Source: an uncultured Alistipes sp.
GTDB lineage: Bacteria > Bacteroidota > Bacteroidia > Bacteroidales > Rikenellaceae
Length of the DNA: 53,405 nucleotides
Assembly (NCBI GenBank): GCA_900546005.1
Contig: URBJ01000003.1
Coordinates: 1 to 53,405 of the forward strand
Reading direction: 5' to 3'
In this document: piece by piece, positions 1 to 8,327 of the stretch
Layout: each line of letters begins with the position of its first letter
Numbering within the stretch: position 1 is the stretch's first letter
Position numbers and translations under genes: made by a program
The notes under the pieces: model-generated
Database searches by the model: none
The model's input: only the letters and a program-made list of their open reading frames with translations
What the model was told of the DNA's origin: nothing

Positions 1-373
1 GTTGTCATTTATTTCTCTGTTAAAACTATATTTCTCCGATAAGCGATTTATAAGCGGTAACATAAAAAGATAGGCGTATTTATCTAATCCTTCTCTTTTC
101 AATTGAGTAACATGGTCACTTGCTACAAATTCATATTGATGAAAGAATGCACTCCCTACGCTACCGCTATTAGCTACAGTCAAACAATTAGAAAATTTTC
201 TTACGCCGCTTTCGTTTCCAACAAATCCATCCACACCATTGTTGAGAGCGGTTGCCGAGATGTATGGAGTTCTTCCCTCTGAGTGATCGGCTTTTTTAAG
301 CCGTTTGCCTCGCTGTATTTCCGTGAATACTTCTGTGAAATAAAATGCTTTCCAATGGGCATGAGATAATTTA
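1..373 (-). pseudogene. hsdS: hsdS second half (TRD2), out of frame, cut by window edge
   Basis: Reading the minus strand in the frame whose last codon ends at base 1, the stretch from the G run to the window edge is open and encodes a typical second target-recognition domain. It starts with HWKAF, continues with FTEVFTEIQRGKRLKKAD and then TPYISATALNNGVDGF, and ends in SEKYSFNREIND at the edge. These match the conserved layout of the first half (WDAF..., YITATANNNGIGYF, REKYGYGYKMG). It is out of frame with the first half, the break falling at the eight-G run at 374-381, so it is not translated from the upstream start as the sequence stands. The 3' end is outside the window. Confidence 0.85.
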
Positions 374-926
374 CCCCCCCCGTTATTATTTCGTTGATTA
401 TCAAGTATTTGCATAATTTATCTATTGTTGGTTTTAAGATTTGTTGTTCTTTGGCTTTCATATAATCCTCCATGAATTGCCAATCGGGATTGTTATTTTC
501 ATCAATGGGAAGTAATATTCGTTGCCTTTTCAAACGTCCCGTTCCCATTTTATAACCATATCCATATTTTTCTCGTTGTTTTGTAATACACAAGGAGATA
601 AATAAAGAAATGTATTTATTATTCTTTTTAGGGCGTAACTTCCGTGTATCATTCCCATATAAAGCCTTATATGGATGGTAAAAACAATAACCAACAGAAC
701 CATTTCTGTTTACCGAAAGACAATTACTTTCAAGCGTTTCATTACTATTTGCAACAAAGTATCCTATACCATTATTATTTGCAGTTGCTGTAATATATGG
801 TATAAGTCCATCTAAACGTTCCCTTTCATAAATATCTCGTCCTGAAAGTATTTCAGCGACATCCTCTATAAAGAATGCATCCCAATTCCGGGAATCTAAA
901 GAAAGATTATTCATTATTTTCTCCAT
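201..926 (-). CDS. hsdS: Type I/IIB-like specificity subunit HsdS, truncated to one recognition domain
   Basis: The 241-residue product is a DNA-recognition subunit that would target the partner nuclease/methylase. Residues 1-165 form one target-recognition domain: WDAFFIEDVAEILSG, the strand YITATANNNGIGYF, SVNRNGSVGY and the GYKMGTGRLKRQ motif, then the conserved helix DWQFMEDYMKAKEQQ. After about residue 182 the frame shifts at a G8 run, and the last ~55 residues are the second domain read in the wrong frame. A full two-domain HsdS is about 400 residues. The start at 926 overlaps the end of the methylase gene by 20 bases; an internal Met at 914 is an alternative. Family knowledge: single-domain HsdS fragments can pair and give an active enzyme with a symmetric target, so the short form may be functional. 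Confidence 0.85.
   Translation of the reverse strand: MEKIMNNLSLDSRNWDAFFIEDVAEILSGRDIYERERLDGLIPYITATANNNGIGYFVANSNETLESNCLSVNRNGSVGYCFYHPYKALYGNDTRKLRPKKNNKYISLFISLCITKQREKYGYGYKMGTGRLKRQRILLPIDENNNPDWQFMEDYMKAKEQQILKPTIDKLCKYLIINEIITGGVNYLMPIGKHFISQKYSRKYSEANGLKKPITQREELHTSRQPLSTMVWMDLLETKAA
374..381 (-). repeat. G8 homopolymer in the hsdS spacer (candidate phase-variation tract)
   Basis: Eight consecutive G on the coding (minus) strand. In the current length the frame reads T-G-G-V-N-Y-L and then a tail unlike any HsdS. Adding one G (or removing two) gives T-G-G-G-K-L-S-H-A-H-W-K-A-F and joins the two recognition domains in one frame. Losing one G gives a stop codon immediately after the run. 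The run lies exactly in the linker between the domains. Confidence 0.8.
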
Positions 927-2829
927 CTTTTATATCTTCAAACAAATATCCTCTACCATGAGTAATCATATTAAATTCAAAGGTCAAATAATCAGCCATT
1001 GTATTCTCAAAGTCTTTCTCCGTAGGGATTTCATCATTGAAATAGTAGAACGCATGCAACCATTCATCCTCTGCCTCTATAGTGGTTTCCACACAGAATT
1101 TTGTTTCAGCCTCTATGCGTCCGAACCACACGTCAAGCAAATGTTGACGCTTATCTTTAGCACAGGCAGTTTCTTCCAGTCCGATATGCTTGCTTACAAC
1201 AAACCCGTCATCCTCGAAATTGATGAATTTACATTTATGGTTTTTGTCATGAGGTATGCCAGCAGTAAATACAGCAATACATGGATTTGTTCCTACGCCG
1301 TAGAACGTATTTTTGTTGAGTGTGATAACACCTTCCAACGTATGATGTTTGAGTATGTTGTTTTTGATATTCTGTTCCTCTTTACTCTTTCCCGTTACTG
1401 AAGATTGGGGAACTATTACAATAGCCCTTGCCCCCTCAACTAATGATTCAAGCAAATGTTCCGTAAAACTGATTTCATATAAATCTGGATTACTCTTTGA
1501 ACCTTGTGAATAAGGTGGGTTCATCATACCCACAGTACATCCTTTCAATTGTAATTGGCTTGGATTATGCTTTAAAAAGTCCCAATTATGCAAATTACTT
1601 TTACCATCTCCTCGAAGTATCATATTGGTTGTGGCTATAGTGAACATATAAGGTTGTAATTCAATACCAAATAACTGGTCACGTTTTATATGTCTTCTCT
1701 GAGTTTCATCTTCTGCTTGCTTAACCATCTTGTGCATGGCAGCAATAAGGAAACCTGCAGTACCGCAACAAGGATCAAGGACTTTGTCATCAACTTTCAA
1801 ATCTATCAATTCGCAAAACAATTCTGTAATATGTTTTGGAGTAAGAACAATACCTAATGTCTGCCCATCACCACCTGAATATGACATAAATTCTCCATAG
1901 AAACGTCCTAAATAGTCTTCTGCTGAGTTTTGGTAACGTATATTCTTATAGATACTATTGTAAAGAAACTCTGTGTAATGTCTTAATGGTGTCTTACCTA
2001 AAGTATCATTTTTTTCATTGATTTTCGGCGTATCTTTTATAACAGCAAATTGACTCAATAGCTTATCTCGTTTTGTATCAGGTGTTACATTAGCCCGCTG
2101 CAAGTTACTTCTTATCGCTTCGTAAATCTTTTGTCCATCAGTTTTTACATTATCTCCAATAAGAGAATCAATAGAAAATGTTTTGTATTCTATTTCTCTT
2201 AATGCCAACATAATCCCAGAAACAATCAACGGTTTTTGTTCTGTTGTCAGATTTCCGTAATTCCGCAAATCATTATGTAGTTTCTCTGCATCTTTGAGTA
2301 TTTCAGCCGTTGTCTTTTCTACATCTGTTTCTTCTTTCAGGATTTCTTTCAAATAAAACTCGTCTATATTGTTTTCATTGAACGAAATAAAGGTTTCCAC
2401 ATCAGAAAGTTCCTGATAATCTCCACGTTCATTTATAAAAATAGGAGTTATCCGATGTCGTTTCTCATTACCTGATACACCAAATGCAAGTACCTTATGA
2501 AAAGAAGTGTGTGCAGCTAAATGAAGTCCATAGAACAAAGCGCCATTGACTGCATAGTCTTTTACACTTTTAACATCTTGTGATATTAATTTTTTGTCAT
2601 TTCTGACAATATGCTTTTCAAGTGTTGCTTTATCTTCTATTACAAGCAAAAAATCTTTTACTATTCCACAATATTCAGGATAACCAACGTTTCCTGTTTG
2701 CGCTTTTGAAGCAGTTTTCAACGCTTCGTCAACTTCTTTTATATCACAACCTTGCGGTGTCAAATTTAAACCTGCTTCTTGCAATAGCCCATACACCCAA
2801 AAGTCTGTTTTAATCTCTTTTTTCGCCAT
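907..2829 (-). CDS. Fused restriction nuclease / N6-adenine DNA methyltransferase
   Basis: 640-residue methyltransferase with an N-terminal nuclease-like domain. The methylase part has motif I DPCCGTAGF at residues 352-360, the catalytic NPPY at 437-440 and the HsdM-type lead-in YSGGDGQTLGIVLTPKHI. Around residues 48-70, YPEYCGIVKDFLLVIEDKA fits a PD-(D/E)xK nuclease core (D59, then E65-x-K67), so cutting and methylation are probably in one chain, as in BcgI-like type IIB or related systems (inference). No separate HsdR is visible upstream. The gene overlaps the XRE gene by 20 bases and the hsdS gene by 20 bases, so the three are co-transcribed. The DNA is much more AT-rich than genes after 3.5 kb, suggesting transfer. 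Alternative: a type I HsdM with an extended N-terminus and its HsdR elsewhere. Confidence 0.9.
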   Translation of the reverse strand: MAKKEIKTDFWVYGLLQEAGLNLTPQGCDIKEVDEALKTASKAQTGNVGYPEYCGIVKDFLLVIEDKATLEKHIVRNDKKLISQDVKSVKDYAVNGALFYGLHLAAHTSFHKVLAFGVSGNEKRHRITPIFINERGDYQELSDVETFISFNENNIDEFYLKEILKEETDVEKTTAEILKDAEKLHNDLRNYGNLTTEQKPLIVSGIMLALREIEYKTFSIDSLIGDNVKTDGQKIYEAIRSNLQRANVTPDTKRDKLLSQFAVIKDTPKINEKNDTLGKTPLRHYTEFLYNSIYKNIRYQNSAEDYLGRFYGEFMSYSGGDGQTLGIVLTPKHITELFCELIDLKVDDKVLDPCCGTAGFLIAAMHKMVKQAEDETQRRHIKRDQLFGIELQPYMFTIATTNMILRGDGKSNLHNWDFLKHNPSQLQLKGCTVGMMNPPYSQGSKSNPDLYEISFTEHLLESLVEGARAIVIVPQSSVTGKSKEEQNIKNNILKHHTLEGVITLNKNTFYGVGTNPCIAVFTAGIPHDKNHKCKFINFEDDGFVVSKHIGLEETACAKDKRQHLLDVWFGRIEAETKFCVETTIEAEDEWLHAFYYFNDEIPTEKDFENTMADYLTFEFNMITHGRGYLFEDIKDGENNE

Positions 2830-3037
2830 TTATATAGTCTTCTTTAATTTGGTTAGGCACAAGTAAATCCCTTACATCAATATTCAGAATGTTTGCTATC
2901 TGATATAAAACAGGAATGGGAGGTTGCACCTTGTTCGTAGCATATAGATTGACCATATTGAAAGTCTTTCCAAGCCTGTTTGCCAATTCCGTTTGACTAA
3001 TGCCCTTAGCATCTAATACCTCTTTTATTCGGTTCAT
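2810..3037 (-). CDS. XRE-family helix-turn-helix controller protein
   Basis: 75-residue DNA-binding protein, almost all one HTH_3/XRE domain: IKEVLDAKGISQTELANRLGK, then NMVNLYATNKVQPPIPVLYQ and IANILNIDVRDLLVP. Small XRE proteins encoded just before restriction-modification genes are usually controller (C) proteins that time nuclease expression; that role is inferred from position. I chose the Met at 3037 over the longer frame starting at 3073, because the bases that would encode the first residues of the long form contain a strong promoter element (TACCTTTG, 3063-3070). Its end overlaps the methylase start by 20 bases. Confidence 0.85.
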   Translation of the reverse strand: MNRIKEVLDAKGISQTELANRLGKTFNMVNLYATNKVQPPIPVLYQIANILNIDVRDLLVPNQIKEDYINGEKRD

Positions 3038-3062
3038 ATATGCCGTTTTTGTCTGAATTTGA

Positions 3063-3099
3063 CAAAGGTACAAAATTTTATTTGGTAATATTGGCTTGG
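3063..3099 (-). promoter_or_regulatory. Promoter of the restriction-modification operon with TTGG repeats
   Basis: On the minus strand TACCTTTG (3063-3070) matches the Bacteroidota -7 element TAnnTTTG; transcription would start near 3056, about 19 bases before the XRE start codon. No good -33 TTTG is seen. Where it should be, the plus strand has three TTGG units at 3082-3085, 3091-3094 and 3096-3099 (TTGGTAATATTGGCTTGG), a plausible binding site for the XRE protein. Binding is inference. Confidence 0.5.
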
Positions 3100-3525
3100 T
3101 ATTGAAAATTGTATTATTTTTGTAGTATAAGAGTTATCGATACGTAAAGTAAAGCAGAACACAGCAATTAAGACGGTTGCCAAATCATTACCCCAAAATA
3201 AGGTAATCCTTCTAACTCGTTTAATATCAAATAGCTATATTCCTTATACAGATTTACGGAAAATTTTTGTATTTGAAATTCTGCTGACCACAACATCGTC
3301 ACCTAAGCGACATTTCATCCCCATGGGTGACACTCTACTAGCGAGAAAAAGCATCGAATCAACGACGTCCCCCTTCCGTTCGGTTAGTTTAAAAGACCGA
3401 AAAAGGTTCCGTGTCGGGGCAACGAAATCGACACCCGCACGTTCCCCTTTTACTTTTTTATTCCGTCGTAAATCACTCTCTGAAAAAAGCTTTTATCGAC
3501 TGCTCACAAATCATGATCTCTTCCA
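3100..3525. other. Gene-free stretch at the edge of the AT-rich island
   Basis: I see no convincing gene here. An 88-codon plus-strand frame beginning at 3323 overlaps the end of the channel gene, is rich in Arg, Ser and Phe and looks random. The base composition changes from AT-rich to the GC-richer background around 3290-3330. A short dyad, ATTACC...GGTAAT, lies near 3187-3207. No integrase, tRNA or direct repeat marks the boundary. Confidence 0.5.
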
Positions 3526-4260
3526 TCAATCGGCGCCGAGGCCCTCTTTGTTCTGCTGTTTTCGGGACTGGAATTTATCGGTAATGTAGACCGTGAATAT
3601 CGGGAAAAGCATCATCCCCGCAGCCGCAAGTACCACCGAGAGGACCTCCCCGGTAACCGTCTTGGCGAAAATATTCGATCCGACCGTCGTTACATTCATG
3701 AATGCCCACCACACGGCATCTCCAAAGGTCGACACCGAGGGGTTGAGCGAACGTTCGACCATAAAAAAGACCAAACTGGCAAAGTAGGTCAACGACAAAA
3801 TAATCAGAATATAGGATACGAGCAGGCTGGTCACGCGACTACGGAGCACCCAACCGACGGCTATGGCCAATCCATACCCTCCACGGACCAGCGGAGCCAG
3901 CCGCAAAAAGTATTCGGTCTCTTGGGAGACATGCAACTCGAATCGGCCGGCCAGATTCAGGTAGGGAATCGCGACAAGAAAGAAAAAGAGATTCCGCCAC
4001 AAAAAGCGCCACTTCTTTTCGGCCAAATAGAATCGGAAAAAGAAGTCGACCAGAAAAACGATGCAGACCCACAACTGAACCTGCATGTACATCGGATAGT
4101 ACACGCCATAAGGGTCATAGAAAACTTCGAAAGAGAGAGCCGCAATGACCAGTACACTACCCACCAATACCAAGGTGTTCAACAGATAGCCTACTACGGT
4201 CTCAAATTTCGTACGGTGCGGTACGTGTGAATGGGGGTCGACAGGTGAAGTTTCGTTCAT
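3526..4260 (-). CDS. Potassium-channel-like membrane protein (Ion_trans/Ion_trans_2)
   Basis: About 244 residues, with hydrophobic segments spaced as in voltage-gated-like bacterial channels. A helix follows the start, then a segment ending VFLVDFFFRFYLAEKKWRF and a basic region LRLAPLVRGGYG resembling an S4-type helix. A long helix around LLVSYILIILSLTYFA follows, then a pore helix and filter AVWWAFMNVTTVGSN, then a last membrane helix. The filter TTVGSN departs from the classic TVGYG, so selectivity is uncertain. The protein should sit in the inner membrane. Starts at 4281 (ATG) or 4299 (TTG) are also possible; 4260 is preferred because the longest form overlaps a promoter-like TCTTTTTG at 4297-4304. 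It appears to be a single-gene unit. Confidence 0.75.
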   Translation of the reverse strand: MNETSPVDPHSHVPHRTKFETVVGYLLNTLVLVGSVLVIAALSFEVFYDPYGVYYPMYMQVQLWVCIVFLVDFFFRFYLAEKKWRFLWRNLFFFLVAIPYLNLAGRFELHVSQETEYFLRLAPLVRGGYGLAIAVGWVLRSRVTSLLVSYILIILSLTYFASLVFFMVERSLNPSVSTFGDAVWWAFMNVTTVGSNIFAKTVTGEVLSVVLAAAGMMLFPIFTVYITDKFQSRKQQNKEGLGAD

Positions 4261-4420
4261 AATCGGAAGTGAATTAACCATCACCCGCGGAACGTACAAA
4301 AAGAGTGCCTTTTATGATTCCTCGGAGAAAAACACAGGCAGGCCCCCGGTCCGGGAGAACATTCTCAAAGAGCCGAAGCTCCGTTCATCCCCCCTCTCAA
4401 GAAAAAAGATCGACGAATCG

Positions 4421-5287
4421 TTACTTCAGGCAGAGGTCTGCAATGGTAAAGGCTGCATAACAAAGGCTTGCAATGCCGTTTACCGTACCGAAAGCCAAAC
4501 CGATCCGCGACAGGTCCGACGGTTTGACTATCGCATGTTGGAAAATCAACAGTCCGATAAAGACCGCGGCACCGATCCAATAGAGTGTTCCGCATCCGTA
4601 GTTGAGTCCGGCCAAGATGACGGCATATACGGTAATCGCGTGGAGCAGGATGCTGATGGCGATCCCTCCCCGCACGCCAAAACGTACCGGAACCGAATGC
4701 AGGGCCTGCTGCCGGTCGAACTCAACGTCCTGAAGCGCATAGATGATGTCGAATCCGCTGCACCACGTAATAACCAATCCGGCCAGAAGTATAGGAAATA
4801 CCGCGAACTGACCCGTTACCGCAATGTACGCTCCGACCGGTGCGATCCCGAGTGCAACGCCCAATACGATATGACACCACGCGGTAAAGCGCTTCGTGTA
4901 GCTGTATCCGAGCAGCACGACAAGGGCCACCGGAGAAAGATAAAAGGCCAGCGGGTTGATCCACAGCGCAATGCCCATAAACAATAGCGCGTTCACAACC
5001 ACGAAAATCAGAGCCTTTCGCGGAGAGATCGTCCCCGCAGGGATCTCGCGGTTTTTCGTACGGGGATTCAGCGCATCGATCTTCCGGTCGGCATAGCGGT
5101 TGAAGCCCATCGCCGTATTGCGGGCCGTCACCATGGCCAGCAGAATCTGTATGAGCAGCTCAAAAGTGAAATCGTTATCGGTGGTACACAGCGCATATAC
5201 GAATCCGACCAAGGCGAATGGCATAGCAAAAATCGTGTGGCTGAACCGAACCAGTGAGGCGTATCGTGCAAGGGTCTTCAAAAGCAT
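4421..5287 (-). CDS. mqnP: UbiA-family 4-hydroxybenzoate/menaquinone polyprenyltransferase (MqnP-like)
   Basis: 288-residue integral membrane prenyltransferase. The first Asp-rich motif is N63-x3-D67-x3-D71 (GFNRYADRKIDALNPRTKNR) and the second is DIIYALQDVEFDRQ in a later loop; both bind Mg-diphosphate in the UbiA family. Eight to nine hydrophobic helices are apparent. The NRYADRKIDALNPRT signature is that of the UbiA branch associated with the futalosine route to menaquinone, so it probably attaches the isoprenoid tail to a naphthoquinone precursor (inference; no other mqn gene is in the window). That would supply the quinone used by GlpABC. It is divergent from lepA, and a small GAGC-TTCG-GCTC hairpin lies just past its stop (about 4375-4387). 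Confidence 0.85.
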   Translation of the reverse strand: MLLKTLARYASLVRFSHTIFAMPFALVGFVYALCTTDNDFTFELLIQILLAMVTARNTAMGFNRYADRKIDALNPRTKNREIPAGTISPRKALIFVVVNALLFMGIALWINPLAFYLSPVALVVLLGYSYTKRFTAWCHIVLGVALGIAPVGAYIAVTGQFAVFPILLAGLVITWCSGFDIIYALQDVEFDRQQALHSVPVRFGVRGGIAISILLHAITVYAVILAGLNYGCGTLYWIGAAVFIGLLIFQHAIVKPSDLSRIGLAFGTVNGIASLCYAAFTIADLCLK

Positions 5288-5296
5288 CGATGTCGT

Positions 5297-5328
5297 TTTT
5301 TAGGATTCGCAAAAATAACTAACTTTGC
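5297..5328 (+). promoter_or_regulatory. lepA promoter
   Basis: TTTT at 5297-5300, a 20-base spacer, then TAACTTTG at 5321-5328, matching the Bacteroidota -33/-7 pattern. Transcription would start near 5335, giving a leader of about 13 bases before the lepA ATG. Confidence 0.6.
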
Positions 5329-5347
5329 GTTGCTTTAAAATGGTTGT

Positions 5348-7135
5348 ATGAAGAATATCCGGAATTTTTGCATCATAGCCCACATCGATCACGGGAAGAG
5401 TACCTTGGCCGACCGCTTGCTCGAAACCACCAAAACACTTTCGGAACGCGAGTTGCAGGCTCAGGTGCTGGACGACATGGACCTCGAACGGGAAAAGGGA
5501 ATCACGATCAAGAGCCACGCCATCCAGATGGAGTATGTCTACAAAGGCGAAAAATATGTGCTGAATCTGATCGACACCCCGGGACACGTCGACTTCTCGT
5601 ACGAAGTGTCGCGCGCCATCGCTTCGTGCGAAGGAGCCCTGCTGGTAGTCGATGCCACGCAAGGCATTCAGGCCCAGACCATATCGAACCTGTATCTCGC
5701 CCTCGACCACGATCTGGAAATCATTCCGGTACTCAACAAGATAGACATGGAGGCCGCGATGATCGACGAAGTGAAGGATCAGATCGTCGACCTGCTGGGC
5801 TGCGACCGCGAATCGATCCTTGCGGCATCGGGAAAAACCGGAGCCGGCATCACCGATGTGCTCGAGGCGATCATCGAACGGGTTCCCGCCCCCAAAGGCG
5901 ACGAAGAGGCTCCGTTACAGGCCCTGATCTTCGACTCCGTATTCAATCCGTTCCGGGGCATCATCGCCTATTACCGTATCTTCAACGGGGTGCTCCGCAA
6001 AGGTGAACGGGTCAAGCTGTTCAATACGGGAAGCGAATACACGGCCGACGAAATCGGCGTACTGAAGCTGAAGATGGTGCCGCGCGACGAGATGCGGACT
6101 GGAGACGTGGGGTACATCATTTCCGGAATCAAGACCTCGGCGGACGTCAAGGTCGGGGATACAATCACCTCCATCGCTCAGCCCTGCCAACAGGCCATCG
6201 CAGGCTTCGAGGATGTCAAACCGATGGTATTCGCCGGACTCTATCCGGTCGAGAGCGATCAGTACGAAGACCTGCGCTCCTCGCTCGAGAAGCTGAACCT
6301 GAACGACGCCTCACTGACCTACGAGCCCGAATCGTCGTTAGCCTTGGGATTCGGATTCCGCTGCGGATTTCTGGGTCTGCTCCACATGGAGATCATTCAG
6401 GAACGCCTCTACCGGGAATTCAACATGGATGTCATTACGACGGTTCCCAACGTCTCCTACAAGGTACACACCAGCAAAGGCGATGTCCTTGACGTTCACA
6501 ATCCGTCGGGACTGCCCGAGCCTACCCTGATCAGTTCGATCGAGGAGCCCTACATCATGGCGCAGATCATCACCAAAGCCGAATATCTGGGAAACGTCAT
6601 CAAACTCTGCATCGACAAACGCGGGACGTTGCTCAATCAAGTATTCATCACGCAGGACCGCGTCGAGGTCAACTTCGAAATGCCGTTAGCCGAGATCGTC
6701 TTCGACTTCTACGACAAGCTGAAGAGCATCTCCCGCGGATATGCCTCGTTCGACTACCACCAGACGGGCTACAAACCGAGCAAACTGGCCAAACTCGACA
6801 TTCTGTTGAATGGCGAGCCGGTCGATGCGCTTTCGTCGCTCACCTATGTGGACCATGCCTACGACTTCGGGCGGAAGATGTGTGAAAAGCTCAAGGAGTT
6901 GATCCCCCGCCAGCAGTTCGACATAGCGATTCAGGCGGCCATCGGAGCGAAGATCATTGCCCGTGAGACGGTCAAGGCAGTCCGTAAGGATGTGACAGCG
7001 AAGTGCTACGGAGGAGACATCAGCCGGAAACGGAAGTTGCTCGAGAAGCAGAAAAAAGGGAAAAAACGGATGCGTCAGGTGGGCAACGTAGAGGTTCCGC
7101 AGGAGGCCTTCCTTGCCGTTCTGAAGATGGATTGA
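5348..7135 (+). CDS. lepA: Elongation factor 4 (LepA), ribosome-associated GTPase
   Basis: 595 residues, the usual LepA length. GTPase motifs are [10 protein letters not shown] (G1, from residue 10), the switch region [18 protein letters not shown] (G3) and NKIDM (G4). EF-G-like domains follow and then the LepA-specific C-terminal domain with [20 protein letters not shown] and a final [18 protein letters not shown]. LepA binds the ribosome and acts during initiation/elongation under stress. Complete and intact; it is divergent from the prenyltransferase gene and is followed by tRNA-Gly with its own promoter. Confidence 0.98.
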   Translation: MKNIRNFCIIAHIDHGKSTLADRLLETTKTLSERELQAQVLDDMDLEREKGITIKSHAIQMEYVYKGEKYVLNLIDTPGHVDFSYEVSRAIASCEGALLVVDATQGIQAQTISNLYLALDHDLEIIPVLNKIDMEAAMIDEVKDQIVDLLGCDRESILAASGKTGAGITDVLEAIIERVPAPKGDEEAPLQALIFDSVFNPFRGIIAYYRIFNGVLRKGERVKLFNTGSEYTADEIGVLKLKMVPRDEMRTGDVGYIISGIKTSADVKVGDTITSIAQPCQQAIAGFEDVKPMVFAGLYPVESDQYEDLRSSLEKLNLNDASLTYEPESSLALGFGFRCGFLGLLHMEIIQERLYREFNMDVITTVPNVSYKVHTSKGDVLDVHNPSGLPEPTLISSIEEPYIMAQIITKAEYLGNVIKLCIDKRGTLLNQVFITQDRVEVNFEMPLAEIVFDFYDKLKSISRGYASFDYHQTGYKPSKLAKLDILLNGEPVDALSSLTYVDHAYDFGRKMCEKLKELIPRQQFDIAIQAAIGAKIIARETVKAVRKDVTAKCYGGDISRKRKLLEKQKKGKKRMRQVGNVEVPQEAFLAVLKMD

Positions 7136-7189
7136 TCGATCGCTTCGGCCGCGTGAGACAACCTCCGTATAATTTTTAGCAGAAAAAGA

Positions 7190-7220
7190 TTTGCAGTAAT
7201 AGATAAAAAAGTCGATATTT
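7190..7220 (+). promoter_or_regulatory. tRNA-Gly promoter
   Basis: TTTG at 7190-7193, 19 bases, then GATATTTG at 7213-7220 (one mismatch to TAnnTTTG). A start about 7 bases downstream falls just before the mature tRNA end at 7232. Confidence 0.6.
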
Positions 7221-7231
7221 GCAGAGCTGTT

Positions 7232-7304
7232 GCGGAAATAGCTCAGTTGGTAGAGCATCAGCTTCCCAAGCTGAGGGTCGCGGGTTCGAATCCCGTTTTC
7301 CGCT
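7232..7304 (+). tRNA. tRNA-Gly(CCC)
   Basis: Folds as a complete cloverleaf: acceptor GCGGAAA/TTTCCGC, D stem GCTC/GAGC, anticodon stem TCAGC/GCTGA with loop TTCCCAA (anticodon CCC), variable GGGTC, T stem GCGGG/CCCGT with TTCGAAT loop, discriminator T. No CCA is encoded. Confidence 0.95.
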
Positions 7305-7313
7305 CAACCGAAG

Positions 7314-7346
7314 AACCCACTGAAAATCAATACATTTCGGTGGGTT
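7314..7346 (+). terminator. Terminator after tRNA-Gly
   Basis: Stem AACCCACTGAAA (7314-7325) pairs with TTTCGGTGGGTT (7335-7346) with one T-G pair, followed by TCTTTATTTT. A standard intrinsic terminator. Confidence 0.85.
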
Positions 7347-7646
7347 TCTTTATTTTCAAACATTCACTTTTCTGCTTTTCCCCATGCATTATTTTGCAAA
7401 ATTGTACAAAAAATACATATATTTGTTTACAAATGTTGACAAATAGTTGATCTTTCCCCCTTTTCGGCATCCGTTGCAACACAATCAATCTGCTTCATCT
7501 GCCCCCTTGACGTTTCGTCTCGCTATCAAATTTTATCCTTTCGTTTCTCTTTCATGCGGTGGCAAAATTATTCTTTACCTTTCCTTTTTAAATTTTATTG
7601 CTTCCCTTTACACAAAATCAACCCAACCGAGACAAAAAACACAGCC

Positions 7647-8282
7647 ATGAATCCAAAAACGATCAAGGTATTTTTTCTGTCGATCCTGTGTATGATGCTC
7701 GTTGCCGCAACACAGGCCGCATCTCTCGTTCAGGGACGGATCTACCTGAAAGACGGCAGCATAATCGAATGTGCAGAAAAAGACAGACTGAAGATTCCCA
7801 AACACTCCCAGAATGTCAAACTCCTGAGACGAGCCTACTACAAAGACAAAAGCAAAGAGATCTACGCCTTCGAGGCCATCGACTCGATCGTCTGTTGGCA
7901 CCCCTCTGCACCCGAGCATCCTCGTAAATTCATCCCGGTACCCAAGATCGGCTGGCTGTGGGTACACCTCGAAACTCCCCACATTTGCGCCGGAGTCTAT
8001 TCGAGTAAAGGCTATGGAATCGACACGAACGGTGGCATAGAAGTCTGGATGAAACAGCGTTACCTCAGCCGGTCGAAAACAGCTTACTATCTGCGCAAAA
8101 CGGGCGACAGCGAATTCCACGACATGGGTTCGGCCAGCCGGAATGCGAAAAACGTATTCCGCGAACGGATCGCTGAGTACATCTCCGACGACCCTGTCCT
8201 TGCCGACCAGATCCTCGAATCCAACACCTCCAACCGGAGCAAAACCATTTTGATGCTGCAAAAGTACAATCCTATACATTAA
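7647..8282 (+). CDS. Secreted protein of unknown function, paralogue of the next gene
   Basis: 211 residues starting MNPKTIKVFFLSILCMML with a signal peptide ending around TQA-AS; the ATG at 7647 is chosen because the frame upstream of it is not signal-like. I do not recognise the family. A short N-terminal segment GRIYLKDGSIIEC followed by EIYAFEAIDSIVC suggests a small beta-rich domain, and the middle is rich in aromatic residues (GWLWVHLE, GGIEVWMKQRYL, TAYYLRKTGDSEFHDMG). The order of these segments matches the following gene, so the two look like an old tandem duplication. Likely periplasmic or surface-located. Forty-five bases separate it from the next gene; probably one transcript. Confidence 0.75.
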   Translation: MNPKTIKVFFLSILCMMLVAATQAASLVQGRIYLKDGSIIECAEKDRLKIPKHSQNVKLLRRAYYKDKSKEIYAFEAIDSIVCWHPSAPEHPRKFIPVPKIGWLWVHLETPHICAGVYSSKGYGIDTNGGIEVWMKQRYLSRSKTAYYLRKTGDSEFHDMGSASRNAKNVFRERIAEYISDDPVLADQILESNTSNRSKTILMLQKYNPIH

Positions 8283-8327
8283 TCCCATCCCAACTATTTT
8301 TCAACCCTTTAAATTAAAACCAAGACC

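Noticed and set aside
958..1401. 147-codon plus-strand frame inside the methylase gene
   Set aside because: It is the mirror frame of a well-supported gene with motifs I and IV on the other strand and has no recognisable domain.
3323..3589. 88-codon plus-strand frame beside the channel gene
   Set aside because: Composition is Arg/Ser/Phe-rich, there is no promoter, and it overlaps the 3' end of the channel gene.
4330..4362. Palindromic GC-rich stretch CCCCCGGTCCGGG after the channel promoter
   Set aside because: The dyad has no room for a loop and no T run, so it is not a credible terminator.
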